A stretch of DNA of 64,000 nucleotides from an uncultured Hyphomicrobium sp. (GTDB lineage Bacteria > Pseudomonadota > Alphaproteobacteria > Rhizobiales > Hyphomicrobiaceae): the NCBI GenBank assembly GCA_934555825.1, contig CAKTFJ010000003.1, forward strand, positions 1 to 64,000, in the 5' to 3' direction. The notes below the pieces were generated by a model. That model ran no database searches. It saw only the letters and a list, made by a program, of their open reading frames with translations, and had not been told where the DNA came from. Positions 30,939 to 40,532 of this stretch are shown piece by piece. The stretch's first letter is position 1. Each line of letters starts with the position of its first letter. The position numbers were made by a program, and so were the translations under genes.

Positions 30939-31124
30939 AATGCGACAGGCCCCAGCTATTCGGGGCCGATGCTCACATTGAGTGCAGCGCCCGTGCCACA
31001 TGAGGCGCGCCCGCTGGCCACGCATGCCCCACGCTGCCGTCCTTAACGAAAAGTAAATGTGGGAAAGGCGCGAAAGTGCGCACCGTCGGACGAGAACCGA
31101 TTGGCTGGCGGCCTCGCGCTCGCG

Positions 31125-32246
31125 TCAGGCGCTTCTATAGAAGTCGAGCACGGCGTCCGTCATCGCACGAACGGTGAAACGACGCTGGACCGCTGCGCGC
31201 AGTTCGTTGGCCCGCCCGCGTGCGCCCTCGGGATCGTCGAGCAAGGCTTCCATGGCGCGGACGAGGTCGGGGACGGAGCAGGGGGGGATCAGCGGCGTCT
31301 GCGTGCCGGCTACGATCTCGGGGATGCCGCCGACGGACGTCGCAATCAGCGGCTTCCCCGCAGCCCCGGCTTCGAGCACGATATAGGGAAAGCTCTCGGC
31401 GCGAGACGGAACGACGAGCGCGCGCCCGAGCGGGAAGGCAGCTTCAGCAGGCATGGCACCCGGAAACGTCACGTGTGAGCTGAGGCCGAGCCGCGCGGCT
31501 TCCGCCTTGAAGGCGTCGCCATCCGGTCCGGCACCGACGATCACAGCGCGAACGGGCCGATTGCCCATCACTTCGGCGAGCGCCTTAAGAAGTTCGTCCA
31601 CGCCTTTCAGGACGCGAAGCTCCCCAATGAACAGAAAGTCTGCCGCATCGGGGGCCGGCGGGATCTCAGTGATATCGCGTGGCTGCAAGCCGTTGGGAAT
31701 GACACGGCGAGGCGCGCCGCCTTCGCCCGCGAGACGGACGTAGGCACGGCGCGCGAAATCGGATTCGAAAATCAGCCCGTCCGTCAGCCGCCCCATGATC
31801 CGTTCGAGAACGCTGAAAACGACGCCCGCCGCGGTGCCCGGCTTGTAGTGTAGGCTTCCGCCGTGCGGCGTGTAGAAGACACGCACCCGCGTCCGCGTCC
31901 GCGGAAGAAACGGCCGTGCAAGGCGCGCGTAAGCGCCGCCTTTGGCGCCATGTCCATGCAGCACGTCGAGATCGAGTGCGCGCGCGACGGTACGAACCGC
32001 GCGTACGGCCGAAATATCGCCGAGGCCCGGCCGCCGGCTCATGGGGATCAGGGACAGCCCGAGCTTGAGGTGCGGCGCGATAGCGGAAAGCTTCTCGGAC
32101 GTGAGGCTATCGGCTGCGTTCCTATCGGCGACGAGCCCGACATAGTGCCCGCGCTTCGCCTGCTCTCCTGCGAGATCGAGCACATGCCGGAAGAGCCCGC
32201 CGACCGGCGCCCGCATGACATGGAGAATTCGAAGCGGTTGCTGCAC
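31125..32246 (-). CDS. Glycosyltransferase family 4
   Basis: A 373-residue GT-B enzyme, probably adding a sugar to the exopolysaccharide repeat. The N-terminal LRILHVMRAPVGGLFRHVLD, DVLHGHGAKGGAYAR and the C-terminal donor-site motifs RVIPNGLQPRDI, DFLFIGELRVLKGVDELLKA and PSRAESFPYIVLEAGAAGKP are typical of GT4. Two starts are possible: GTG 32246 (used; GAGGAG lies upstream) or TTG 32297, which would overlap the export gene by 29 bp. It lies downstream of the export gene on the minus strand. Confidence 0.9.
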   Translation of the reverse strand: MQQPLRILHVMRAPVGGLFRHVLDLAGEQAKRGHYVGLVADRNAADSLTSEKLSAIAPHLKLGLSLIPMSRRPGLGDISAVRAVRTVARALDLDVLHGHGAKGGAYARLARPFLPRTRTRVRVFYTPHGGSLHYKPGTAAGVVFSVLERIMGRLTDGLIFESDFARRAYVRLAGEGGAPRRVIPNGLQPRDITEIPPAPDAADFLFIGELRVLKGVDELLKALAEVMGNRPVRAVIVGAGPDGDAFKAEAARLGLSSHVTFPGAMPAEAAFPLGRALVVPSRAESFPYIVLEAGAAGKPLIATSVGGIPEIVAGTQTPLIPPCSVPDLVRAMEALLDDPEGARGRANELRAAVQRRFTVRAMTDAVLDFYRSA

Positions 32247-32268
32247 GTCCGTCAATCGAAGGCGCTCC

Positions 32269-32991
32269 TCAGAAGAAGCGCTCGTTGACGTAGACAACGT
32301 CGCCCGGCTGGAGAGGATAGTCTCCCGGCGCTTCCATCTGGTCCACGATGCCGTTTGCGCGGCGTGTGATGCGGAAGCTGCGCGTGCTCGCGCGGTCGGA
32401 ATATCCGCCCGCGATGGCGATGGCGGTCTCGACCGTCATGCCCGAGACGAACGGATACTGGCCCGCGGTCTTGACCTCGCCGTAAATGAAGAACGGCCGG
32501 TTCTGAAGAACGTCGACCGTAACTTGCGGATCGCGCACGAATTCTGCACCCAGCCTTCGGCGGATCGTCTCCTCGACATTGCGTGTCGTCCGTCCGCGTG
32601 CCTTGACGTCGCCAATAAGGGGCACTGTGATGAGCCCGTCATGATCGACGGTATAAGCACGCGACAGATTGGGCTGTCCGTAGACGAAAACCCGAAGCCG
32701 GTCGCCAGTGTCGAGCAGATAGGCTCCACTCGGCTCCGGCGTGCCGTAGGCGGCCGGATGAACGGTCGCAGCGCCCCAGGTGACGTCCTCAGCCGCATAT
32801 TGACCGGAGAATTCGCGGTAGTGCGGGCGACCGCCGCCGGTGCGATGCTCGAAATTCGTCAGCGCTGCAGAGATCACCGTGTCCGGATCGTGCGCGCACG
32901 CGCCGAGCGCGAGCATGGCTGCGCACGGGAGAAGACGGATCAGGACTGTAAAGCGGGTGCGCATGATCGACCGCACGGACGGACTAGACAT
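32269..32991 (-). CDS. Polysaccharide export lipoprotein (Wza/KpsD-like)
   Basis: A 240-residue periplasmic or outer-membrane export protein. The lipobox LALGAC lies near residue 32. The Poly_export domain is LDTGDRLRVFVYGQPNLSRA with DGLITVPLIGDVKARGRT. One SLBB-like segment follows: RPFFIYGEVKTAGQYPFVSG. It is shorter than Wza and lacks the C-terminal membrane helix, as in many rhizobial ExoF-type proteins. The start may also be ATG 32964. It is divergent from the chain-length gene, sharing a 112-bp promoter region. Confidence 0.92.
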   Translation of the reverse strand: MSSPSVRSIMRTRFTVLIRLLPCAAMLALGACAHDPDTVISAALTNFEHRTGGGRPHYREFSGQYAAEDVTWGAATVHPAAYGTPEPSGAYLLDTGDRLRVFVYGQPNLSRAYTVDHDGLITVPLIGDVKARGRTTRNVEETIRRRLGAEFVRDPQVTVDVLQNRPFFIYGEVKTAGQYPFVSGMTVETAIAIAGGYSDRASTRSFRITRRANGIVDQMEAPGDYPLQPGDVVYVNERFF

Positions 32992-33103
32992 GCCACCAGT
33001 GGTAGAGGCCTAGGGTTAAGAAAACCTAAGGATCCGCCCCTTAATGGGAAGCTTAAGGAAATTCTAACGCTGATCCCATTAATTCGGTGTGGGATGAGAC
33101 CCG

Positions 33104-35428
33104 ATGGCGGAACTGAGAGATATGGCCCACAACCGAGAGCGTAGCGACGATATCGACCTTCGGTCTCTGTGGCAGACGGCGGTCAGAAGCTTGCCGCGGC
33201 TGGTCGTGATCGGCCTCGTCCTGGGCGCTTTGACGTATGGCGCCCTGAGCCTGATCGCGCCGCGCTTCACCTCCGAAACGCAGCTCGCCATTGAATCGAA
33301 GAGTACCGCCAACCCCTTCACCGATCCCAATCGCGCAAATAACGACAGCGTCGCCGTGCGCATGGACCGTGAGGCGGTGAATACACATGTGCGCGCGCTG
33401 ATGTCGACGGATCTAGGCGAGCGGATCGTGCGCGAGATGAACCTCGCCGAGCTTCCCGAGTTCAACCCGCTCAAGGGGCCGGCGGATGCGATGAGCGCCA
33501 TTTTGAGACGGATCGGGATAGGAAATCCACGTCCCGGCATCAGCGATCAGGATTGGGCGCTTGAAGCCTATTTCGAGCGCCTCGACGTCTACGCCGTGCG
33601 CGACAGCCGCTTCATCGGCGTTCGCTTCACCTCGATCGACGCCGACCTCGCCGCCGCGGTCGCGAACCGCATCGCGGAGACCTATCGAGAGCACTTGGCG
33701 CACCAAAGCCTGACCGAGACCGACGAGGTGCAGCAGGCGCTCGCGCCGAAGATCGCGCGTCTTGCCGAAGAAGCGGCCGCGGCAGAGGCGGAAGTCGAGC
33801 GGTTCCGCGGCGAAGCCAACATCTTCAAGGGCGGTCAGCAGGCGACGGGTCTGAACGATCAGCAACTCGCCGAGTTGAATGCCGAGCTTACCAAGATCAA
33901 GGCGGCCCGGAGCGAGGCCGAGGCGCGCGCCAATCAAGCCCGCGAGATGCAGAAGACGGACACTGCCGAAACCCTGGCTGACGTGCAGAATTCGCCGCTG
34001 ATCCAGAACCTCGTGCAGAGCCGCGTGCGCGTTGAGCGCCAGATTTCCGAACTGTCGGCCACTCTGCTGCCCGGTCATCCGCGGATGCGCCAGCTCGCGG
34101 CGGATCGCGATGGCCTCAAACGCCAGATCGCGGCCGAAGTCGCGAAGATCGTCGACGGTCTGGGCAAGGAGGCGCGGGTCATGGCTGCGCGCGAAGACGC
34201 CGTCAGAAAGAGCATCGACGAGATCAAGGCGCGCATCGTGAGCGCGGGGCCTGAGGAAGCCAAGCTCCGCAGCCTCGAAGCGGATGCCAAGTCGAAGCGT
34301 GCCGAGCTGGATCGCCTGCGCGCCCAGTACGAGGCAAACCGCGTGCGCTCAGACGACAGCCGCACCATTCCCGTCGAAGCCCAGATCGTCTCGACCGCGC
34401 GCCCGTCGAGCACGCCTGTGTTCCCGAAGAAGGGGGCGAGCGCCGTGCTCGTCACCGTCGCGACCGTGCTGATCGGCCTCGCGCTGGTTGTGACGCGGGG
34501 ATTGCTGTCGGGCACCGGTGTAGCACAGGCCGGCAAGAGCACACGTATTCGCCGCCGGAGAGATATGGCCGTGCCTCCTCGGCTGCCCGATGCTCCCTCG
34601 TGGGGGCCGCCCCGCGCGGCAGGTCGCCAGATGAAACCGCAAGCGCCTTCGGTGCCGCCGCGCGCCGCAGAAAAGCCGACCCCGCGGCCAGCCGCCCCCA
34701 TGGGGGAAAAACCCGCCGCTGTGGCGCAGGCGCCGGCCGTTGTCGCGCCGCGCGCTGCGCCTACTCAGCCAGCGCGTTCGACGACGGCAACAGCCGCCAT
34801 GATCGAAACACCGCGCGCGATGGCAGAGCGGCTAGAGGCCATGCGCCAGTCGGGCCTTGGAGGCGCGCGCACGCTGCTCGTCGGTGCAGCCGACAGCTTC
34901 ACATTGGCCGCGGAAGCCTCCGCGCTTGGTCGCGCGCTGGCCGACAAGGGTCTGACCGTGATGCTGATCGACTGGAGTCTGGATGCCTCCGGCATTTCGG
35001 AAGCGCTTGGACAGCCGGCATGGCCCGGCTTCTCGGAGCTGTTGGAGGGGCAGCTCGGTTTCGAGGATGTCGTCCGTGCGCTTGCTGACAGCGATGTGCA
35101 ACTCATTCCGTCCGGAAAGGCCGTGACGACGCGAGAAGATGGCCTCGACGCCGACAGCCTCAACTTCGCGCTCGACGCGCTCGACGACGTTTACGAGCAC
35201 ATCATCGTCGTCGCGCGTAACGAGCCGGGGCGGGCTCTGTTCGAGGCAATCGAGGGGCGCTTCGACAACGGCATCATGTTGGTCGACGCAGCAACCGGGC
35301 AACCGGCGCCGCCGCCTGCCGGATCGTTCCTCGGTTTCGAGGTCGATGGCATCTCGCTCTTCACGCTGAAGACGACGAAGGACGCCCCTCAGCGCCGCCC
35401 CCGCGCAGCCCTGACACGTGCCGGATGA
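33104..35428 (+). CDS. Chain-length determinant fused to a degenerate tyrosine-kinase domain (ExoP/GumC-like)
   Basis: A 774-residue inner-membrane polysaccharide co-polymerase. Membrane helix 1 is around residues 34-52 (LVVIGLVLGALTYGALSLI), a coiled-coil region spans about 205-410, and helix 2 lies near 447-466 (VLVTVATVLIGLALVV). A Pro/Ala-rich cytoplasmic linker follows. The C-terminal ParA/BY-kinase fold reads RTLLVGAADSFTLAAEASAL and LTVMLIDWSLDASGISEALG, but it has no Walker A Gly-Lys-Ser/Thr and no Tyr cluster, so it is probably not an active kinase. The start may be ATG 33122. Confidence 0.9.
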   Translation: MAELRDMAHNRERSDDIDLRSLWQTAVRSLPRLVVIGLVLGALTYGALSLIAPRFTSETQLAIESKSTANPFTDPNRANNDSVAVRMDREAVNTHVRALMSTDLGERIVREMNLAELPEFNPLKGPADAMSAILRRIGIGNPRPGISDQDWALEAYFERLDVYAVRDSRFIGVRFTSIDADLAAAVANRIAETYREHLAHQSLTETDEVQQALAPKIARLAEEAAAAEAEVERFRGEANIFKGGQQATGLNDQQLAELNAELTKIKAARSEAEARANQAREMQKTDTAETLADVQNSPLIQNLVQSRVRVERQISELSATLLPGHPRMRQLAADRDGLKRQIAAEVAKIVDGLGKEARVMAAREDAVRKSIDEIKARIVSAGPEEAKLRSLEADAKSKRAELDRLRAQYEANRVRSDDSRTIPVEAQIVSTARPSSTPVFPKKGASAVLVTVATVLIGLALVVTRGLLSGTGVAQAGKSTRIRRRRDMAVPPRLPDAPSWGPPRAAGRQMKPQAPSVPPRAAEKPTPRPAAPMGEKPAAVAQAPAVVAPRAAPTQPARSTTATAAMIETPRAMAERLEAMRQSGLGGARTLLVGAADSFTLAAEASALGRALADKGLTVMLIDWSLDASGISEALGQPAWPGFSELLEGQLGFEDVVRALADSDVQLIPSGKAVTTREDGLDADSLNFALDALDDVYEHIIVVARNEPGRALFEAIEGRFDNGIMLVDAATGQPAPPPAGSFLGFEVDGISLFTLKTTKDAPQRRPRAALTRAG

Positions 35429-35551
35429 CCCAAAGCTATCGGCGCAAAGACGGAAGGGCGAACTCTATCCAGGAAAATTGAGGATTTTAACGCCTTCGGA
35501 ACCAACTTCTTTTTAGCTGGTGGCCCTGGAAAAAGGGAACCTGATCGACCG

Positions 35552-36676
35552 ATGAGCCGCAGAACGATCGGAATGATGCAGGCAGGTTTGACGGCGCTCC
35601 ATGCGAGCCGTCTCGGTGCGCTGTTCGCGCCGCTGACACGCGGCAAGGGCATCGTGTTCACGTTGCACAGCGTGCATCCGGAACCGCCATCGGAGTTTGA
35701 TCCCAACGGCATGTTGAGGATCACGCCGCAATTCCTCGAAACGGCCATCGAGATCGTCCGCAAGGCGGGATACGACATCGTATCCCTGGACGAAGCCGCC
35801 CGCCGCTTGAAGGCAAAGGATGAGGGTCGTCCCTTTGCTGTCTTCACGCTCGACGACGGTTACCGCGACAACCGCGACCACGCGTATCCTGTTTTCAAGC
35901 AGCACGGTGTCCCGTTCGCGATTTACGTGCCGGCCGACTATGCCGACGGCAACGGCGATCTTTGGTGGTACGTGTTGGAGAACGCGCTCCGAGGGGCCGA
36001 CAGCCTCCGCATTGGATTCGGCGGAGAGCTGCGCGAGTTCGATCTTTCGACACCTGAAGCCAAAACGCGCGCGTTCCGCGAGATCTACTGGCCGTTGCGC
36101 GATCTGCCGGAGCGCGAGCTGAGGGCAACTGTCCGCAAGATCGCGGACGCCGTCGGCTACGACAGCTCCTCGCTGTGCCGCGATCTCATCATGGATTGGG
36201 ACGAGATCCGAGATCTCGCCGCCGATCCGCTGGTCACGATCGCGGCGCACACCTGCACGCATTACGCCGTCGGAAAGCTTTCCGAGGACGAGGCGAGGAA
36301 AGAGATTTCAGCAAGCGTCGCCCGCATCGAGAAAGAGCTGGAGCGGCCGTGCCGTCATTTCAGCTTCCCGTACGGCGATCCGGCGAGCTGCGGGCCGCGC
36401 GATTTCGCGCTCGCGGAGGAACTGGGGCTCGAAACGGCGGTCACGACGCACAAGGACGTGCTACGCGACGGCTATCCCATGACGGGCCTTCCGCGCGTCT
36501 CGCTCAACGGGAGCTTCCAGGATGCCCGATACCTCGAAATCATGATGACGGGGCTGCCGTTTCAACTCGCGGACACGGCCGCGTCCGCGTGGCGCGCCGT
36601 CAGGAAGCCTTTCCGGGACGGGCGGCGCGAGGATGAGATTCCGGCGGGCTCGCGTCCGGGCGCTGCATCCACTTGA
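35552..36676 (+). CDS. Polysaccharide deacetylase family protein
   Basis: A 374-residue NodB-type (CE4) deacetylase. TLDDGYRDNRDHAYPVFKQH holds the catalytic Asp pair near residue 100, and AAHTCTHYAVGKLSEDE holds the zinc His-x3-His (about 231-247). FSFPYGDPASCGPRDF matches the third CE4 motif. No signal peptide is evident. It follows the co-polymerase gene in the exopolysaccharide locus and probably modifies the polymer or its precursor. Its 3' end overlaps the antisense DUF2842 gene by 77 bp. Confidence 0.92.
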   Translation: MSRRTIGMMQAGLTALHASRLGALFAPLTRGKGIVFTLHSVHPEPPSEFDPNGMLRITPQFLETAIEIVRKAGYDIVSLDEAARRLKAKDEGRPFAVFTLDDGYRDNRDHAYPVFKQHGVPFAIYVPADYADGNGDLWWYVLENALRGADSLRIGFGGELREFDLSTPEAKTRAFREIYWPLRDLPERELRATVRKIADAVGYDSSSLCRDLIMDWDEIRDLAADPLVTIAAHTCTHYAVGKLSEDEARKEISASVARIEKELERPCRHFSFPYGDPASCGPRDFALAEELGLETAVTTHKDVLRDGYPMTGLPRVSLNGSFQDARYLEIMMTGLPFQLADTAASAWRAVRKPFRDGRREDEIPAGSRPGAAST

Positions 36677-36854
36677 CGAGCCACATGGCCGGCGGCAGCC
36701 AGGCGAGCCCCGCGATGGGGTAGTACAGGATCTCGGCGAGCTTGCTGCCGTTCACCTGAAGCACCACGGCCATCATCATCGCAGCGAGCGCATAAACCGC
36801 CAGAAAGGCCAGGAGCGCGAGCGCCCCCACGAATTTGCGTTGGCGAATGGTCAT
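36600..36854 (-). CDS. DUF2842 family membrane protein
   Basis: An 84-residue protein with two membrane helices, FVGALALLAFLAVYALAAMM and LYYPIAGLAWLPPAMWLVKW. The pattern RQRKFVGALAL and the end of helix 2 with KWMQRPD fit the DUF2842 family known from alphaproteobacteria. Its function is unknown. It overlaps the 3' end of the deacetylase gene on the opposite strand, so the two are convergent and overlapping. Confidence 0.85.
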   Translation of the reverse strand: MTIRQRKFVGALALLAFLAVYALAAMMMAVVLQVNGSKLAEILYYPIAGLAWLPPAMWLVKWMQRPDASPPESHPRAARPGKAS

Positions 36855-37028
36855 GAGGCCGTGTCCGCTCCATAAGAGCGCCCGATCATCGCATTGATCG
36901 GCGCGCGGCTTCGCCCTATCACATCCCCGCCCGTCGTGCCTGCCGAAAAGAGGATCCTTTGACGTGATCCCAGGGTATCGCGGCGTTCCAACAAAAATAG
37001 CGAACCCGAACAGGGCGCCTCAAGGGAT

Positions 37029-38114
37029 ATGCGGGACATGGCGGTGAGCGGGACGGCGAAAGAGCGCGGCGGCGCGGTCGGATGGGGCCAGGGCTGGGAT
37101 CAGGCCGTCGTGGTGTGGCTCTGGGTGATTGCGGGTCTCGTGCTGGCAATGATCACGGTCGGCGGCGCGACCCGCCTCACCGATTCCGGGCTTTCGATCA
37201 CCGAATGGCAGCCGATCCTCGGCACCATCCCCCCGTTGACGGAAGCGCAATGGCAGGAAGCGCTCGAGAAATATCGGCAGATCCCTCAGTACCAGCTCAT
37301 CAACAAAGGCATGAGCCTGGAGGACTTCAAGTTCATCTTCTGGTGGGAGTGGGGCCATCGCTTCCTCGGCCGCATCATTGGGCTCGCGTTCGCGCTGCCG
37401 CTGCTGGCGTTCTGGTTCGTCGGCGCCTTGAAGCCCGGATATGGCCTGAAGTTCCTGGGTGTGCTCGCGCTGGGCGGCCTGCAGGGCGTCATCGGCTGGT
37501 ACATGGTGAAGTCGGGCCTCGTGGATCGCGTGGACGTAAGCCAGTACCGCCTCGCGCTTCATCTTACGGTCGCGTTCGTCATCCTCGCGTTGGTCGTCTG
37601 GCTGGCGCTCGATCTCGCCAAGTCTTCGCGGTCCGCCTCGCCATCACGTATCGAAGCGCCCTCGCGTCTGCCCGGGCTGATCGTGGCCGTGCTGTTCGTG
37701 CAGGTTGTGCTCGGCGCCTTCGTAGCAGGACTAAAGGGCGGGCTTGTCTACAACACGTGGCCGAGCATGAACGGCGCATTCCTTCCGTACGACCTCTGGG
37801 CCATCGAGCCGTGGTATCTCAACCCGTTCGAAAACCCGGTGATGGCGCAGTTCAATCACCGCCTCGTCGCCTATGCCATCACGGCGCTCGCCGCGCTGGA
37901 GCTGTGGCGCACGCTCCGCAATGCGGCGCGGTCCGGCGCCGAAACGCGCTCGGCGGCGCTGCTGATGGCAGGCGTGTTGGCTCAGGTCGCGCTCGGCATC
38001 TGGACGCTGCTCGCGGCCGTGCCGATCGGGCTCGGCATCGTGCACCAAGCCGCCGCCGCCGTTCTGCTCGTCATCGCCGTGCGTCATCTCCACATCGTGA
38101 AGCGCAACGCGTGA
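37029..38114 (+). CDS. ctaA: Haem A synthase CtaA
   Basis: Inner-membrane enzyme that oxidises haem O to haem A for cytochrome aa3 oxidase. The 361-residue protein has about eight membrane segments in two repeated halves. Haem-ligand motifs include TRLTDSGLSITEWQPILGTI, WWEWGHRFLGRIIGLAF, LALHLTVAF, AQFNHRLVAY and GIVHQAAAAVLL. ATG 37029 follows AAGGG. It is convergent with argC. No oxidase subunit gene is nearby. Confidence 0.96.
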   Translation: MRDMAVSGTAKERGGAVGWGQGWDQAVVVWLWVIAGLVLAMITVGGATRLTDSGLSITEWQPILGTIPPLTEAQWQEALEKYRQIPQYQLINKGMSLEDFKFIFWWEWGHRFLGRIIGLAFALPLLAFWFVGALKPGYGLKFLGVLALGGLQGVIGWYMVKSGLVDRVDVSQYRLALHLTVAFVILALVVWLALDLAKSSRSASPSRIEAPSRLPGLIVAVLFVQVVLGAFVAGLKGGLVYNTWPSMNGAFLPYDLWAIEPWYLNPFENPVMAQFNHRLVAYAITALAALELWRTLRNAARSGAETRSAALLMAGVLAQVALGIWTLLAAVPIGLGIVHQAAAAVLLVIAVRHLHIVKRNA

Positions 38115-38135
38115 TGGTCGCGAACGTGGCGAGCT

Positions 38136-39089
38136 TCAAAGCCCCAGCATGAGGCGGATGTTCTGAACCGCGGCACCCGCCGCGCCCTTCCCGAGATTGT
38201 CGAGCCGGGCGACGAGCAGCGCCTGCCGGCCATCCGCATCGGGGAACACGAAGATTTCGAGCTTGTCGGTGCCGTTCAGCGCGAGCGCATCGAGGCGTCC
38301 GCCAAGCGACGCGCGCTCATCGCTCGGCACCACGCGAACGAGATCCGCACTCCGATAGTGATCCGCGAGTGCCCGCTCGACGTCAGCCGGCGAAGGACTG
38401 CCCGGCAGCGCGTCGAGGTGCAAGGGAATGCTGACCAGCATCCCCTGGCGGAAGTTGCCGACGGACGGCACGAACATCGGCCGCCGCGTCAGGCGCCCAT
38501 ACCGCTGCAACTCCGGCACATGCTTGTGGGCGAGCCCGAGCCCGTAAAGCTCGAAGGCCGGAGCGGTCTTTTCGACCTCGTAGGCCTCGATCATCTGCCG
38601 CCCGCCGCCGGAGTAGCCGGAGACGGCGTTGACAGTCACGGGATGGGCTTCCGGAAGAAGCCCCGCGTCGACGAGCGGGCGGACGAGCGCGATTGCGCCT
38701 GTCGGATAGCATCCGGGATTTGCAACGCGCCGTGCCGTGCGGATCGCCTCGCTCTGCTTCGCGTCGAGCTCCGGAAATCCGTAGATCCAGCCGTCCGCCA
38801 CGCGATGCGCCGTCGAGGCATCGACGATGCGCGGCGCACGGTTGCCGAGCGCATCCGCCAGCGCCACCGCTTCCACGGCCGCATCGTCCGGCAGGCAAAG
38901 CACGACAAGGTCCACGTCGGCCATCAGAGCCTGGCGGGCCTCCGCATCTTTGCGTTTGTCGTGCGCGATGCTCGCAACCGTCACGGCAGGCTCGGCCGCC
39001 AGCCGCTCGCGGATTTCGAGGCCGGTCGTGCCGGCCTCGCCATCGATGAAGACCCGCGCCTCGGCGCCGGTGGGAAGTGTGTCCGCCAT
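38136..39089 (-). CDS. argC: N-acetyl-gamma-glutamyl-phosphate reductase (type 2)
   Basis: NADPH-dependent reductase of arginine biosynthesis. The 317-residue length and the N-terminus FIDGEAGTTGLEIRERL identify the short type 2 ArgC. The catalytic Cys127 is in RVANPGCYPTGAIALV. SGYSGGGRQMIEAYE is the second conserved block, and LAHKHVPELQRYGRLTRRPM the third. It starts 2 bp after the TerC-family gene on the same strand, so those two are probably one transcript. Confidence 0.96.
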   Translation of the reverse strand: MADTLPTGAEARVFIDGEAGTTGLEIRERLAAEPAVTVASIAHDKRKDAEARQALMADVDLVVLCLPDDAAVEAVALADALGNRAPRIVDASTAHRVADGWIYGFPELDAKQSEAIRTARRVANPGCYPTGAIALVRPLVDAGLLPEAHPVTVNAVSGYSGGGRQMIEAYEVEKTAPAFELYGLGLAHKHVPELQRYGRLTRRPMFVPSVGNFRQGMLVSIPLHLDALPGSPSPADVERALADHYRSADLVRVVPSDERASLGGRLDALALNGTDKLEIFVFPDADGRQALLVARLDNLGKGAAGAAVQNIRLMLGL

Positions 39090-39091
39090 CG

Positions 39092-39811
39092 TCAGAACCC
39101 AAACGCCTCTTTGAGACCGAGCCGATTGAGGATGCCTTGGAAGAGCGTCTCCGAGCAGCCGAAGTTGTAAGCCGCGCAGCTGATCTTATGGCTATCGGTG
39201 TAGATCATGTCGAGCGCCACATACACGATGATGATGAGGCCGAGCCAAGCGATCCAAGGATAATTCGCGAGCAGCTTGGCGATGTAGGTAGAGGCCACAG
39301 CCATAAGAATGATCGCAAGGCCGAGGCCGATCACGAGGATCGCGAGCGGCTCGCTCGTACCCTGCGCGACGCCCGCGACAGCGAGTACGTTGTCGAGCGA
39401 CATCGAGACGTCGGCCAGAATGATGGTCCAGAGCGCGCTCCAGAAGCTCACTTCGCGGCCTTTGACAGGAGCGTTGGAGGCGACATCGGCCTCGATCTCG
39501 TGGATGGCCTGCATGTCGCCTTCCACGATCTGGCGATACATTTTCCACGCAACGAAGAGCAGCAGCAGGCCGCCCGCGAGCGTAAGGCCGATGATCTGCA
39601 ACAGTTGAACGGCGATGCCCGAGAAGAGAATGCGAAGCACCACTGCGCCGGTGATGCCCCAGAAGATCACGCGCGCCCGGTACTCAGGCGCCACCCGCGA
39701 GGCGGCCATGCCGACGACGATCGCGTTGTCGCCGGCCAGTGTTAAGTCGATGAGGATGATATTAAAGAGCGCAACGGAGTGTTCGACAAACCAGTCGTAA
39801 AGCCAGTCCAT
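39092..39811 (-). CDS. TerC/YjbE family integral membrane protein
   Basis: A 239-residue polytopic protein with seven likely helices. The TerC signature is LFNIILIDLTLAGDNAIVVG and its inverted repeat ALWTIILADVSMSLDNVLAV, each with an intramembrane Asp-x-Asn. Members are linked to manganese or tellurite handling; here only metal homeostasis is inferred. ATG 39811 follows AGGGAAAC. It sits between rpsI and argC, which are often adjacent in related genomes, and leads into argC with a 2-bp gap. Confidence 0.9.
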   Translation of the reverse strand: MDWLYDWFVEHSVALFNIILIDLTLAGDNAIVVGMAASRVAPEYRARVIFWGITGAVVLRILFSGIAVQLLQIIGLTLAGGLLLLFVAWKMYRQIVEGDMQAIHEIEADVASNAPVKGREVSFWSALWTIILADVSMSLDNVLAVAGVAQGTSEPLAILVIGLGLAIILMAVASTYIAKLLANYPWIAWLGLIIIVYVALDMIYTDSHKISCAAYNFGCSETLFQGILNRLGLKEAFGF

Positions 39812-39997
39812 ATGTTTCCCTGCGCTCCCCAGCCAAAGTCCTATTTCTCCTGAACAGGGAGGCATTAGGGGAGCCGTCGAGCCATAGTCAAGGTGCGCCG
39901 AGGGGCGTTGGCCACAAAGTCGCCCTTCTTTACCCCCGGCGTCGGTCGGCAAATACTGAGGGGGAGCGAGAACGGCGTCTGGCAGGCCGCAAACGAA

Positions 39998-40022
39998 ACA
40001 GCCCGCCTTTGGGGCGGGCTGT
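39998..40022 (-). terminator. Terminator of rplM-rpsI
   Basis: A 10-bp stem ACAGCCCGCC (39998-40007) with GGCGGGCTGT (40013-40022) and a 5-nt loop. On the minus strand it is followed by TTTCGTTT, 25 bases after the rpsI stop. Confidence 0.9.
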
Positions 40023-40047
40023 CGCAAACGCGAAATGCGTTCGATAT

Positions 40048-40527
40048 TTAGCGCTTCGAGAACTGGAAGCTGCGGCGAGCCTTGGCCCGGCCGTACTTCT
40101 TGCGCTCGACGGTGCGGCTGTCGCGCGTGAGGAAGCCGCCCTTCTTGAGCACGGTGCGAAGCTCCGGCTCGTAGTAGGTCAGCGCCTTCGAGATACCGTG
40201 ACGGATCGCGCCGGCCTGCCCGGAAAGACCGCCGCCAGCGACCGTCGCGACGATGTCGAACTGCGAGGCGCGGTTGGCGGCTGCGAGCGGCTGCTGAAGC
40301 AGCATCTGCAGCACCGGACGGGCGAAGTACGCCGTGTAGTCCTTATTGTTGATCGTGATCTGTCCACGGCCCGGCTTGATCCAGACGCGCGCGACGGCGT
40401 CCTTGCGCTTGCCGGTGGCATAAGCGCGGCCATAGGGGTCGAGCTTCTGCACGTGGCGCGGTGCTTCGACCGGTGCGGCGTCCTTGAGGGCGCCGAGATC
40501 GTCGAGGGTTTTGGTTTCCTGTGCCAT
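40048..40527 (-). CDS. rpsI: 30S ribosomal protein S9
   Basis: Small-subunit protein that contacts tRNA through its C-terminal tail. The 159-residue protein has an alphaproteobacterial N-terminal extension. [20 protein letters not shown] begins the S9 domain. [20 protein letters not shown] is the signature, and the C-terminus [13 protein letters not shown] is typical. It lies 5 bp after rplM on the same strand. Confidence 0.99.
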   Translation of the reverse strand: MAQETKTLDDLGALKDAAPVEAPRHVQKLDPYGRAYATGKRKDAVARVWIKPGRGQITINNKDYTAYFARPVLQMLLQQPLAAANRASQFDIVATVAGGGLSGQAGAIRHGISKALTYYEPELRTVLKKGGFLTRDSRTVERKKYGRAKARRSFQFSKR

Positions 40528-40532
40528 GCGTA

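Noticed and set aside
39812..40047. Possible manganese riboswitch (yybP-ykoY) upstream of the TerC gene
   Set aside because: TerC genes often have this riboswitch, but I could not find its conserved loops or pairing in the minus-strand leader.
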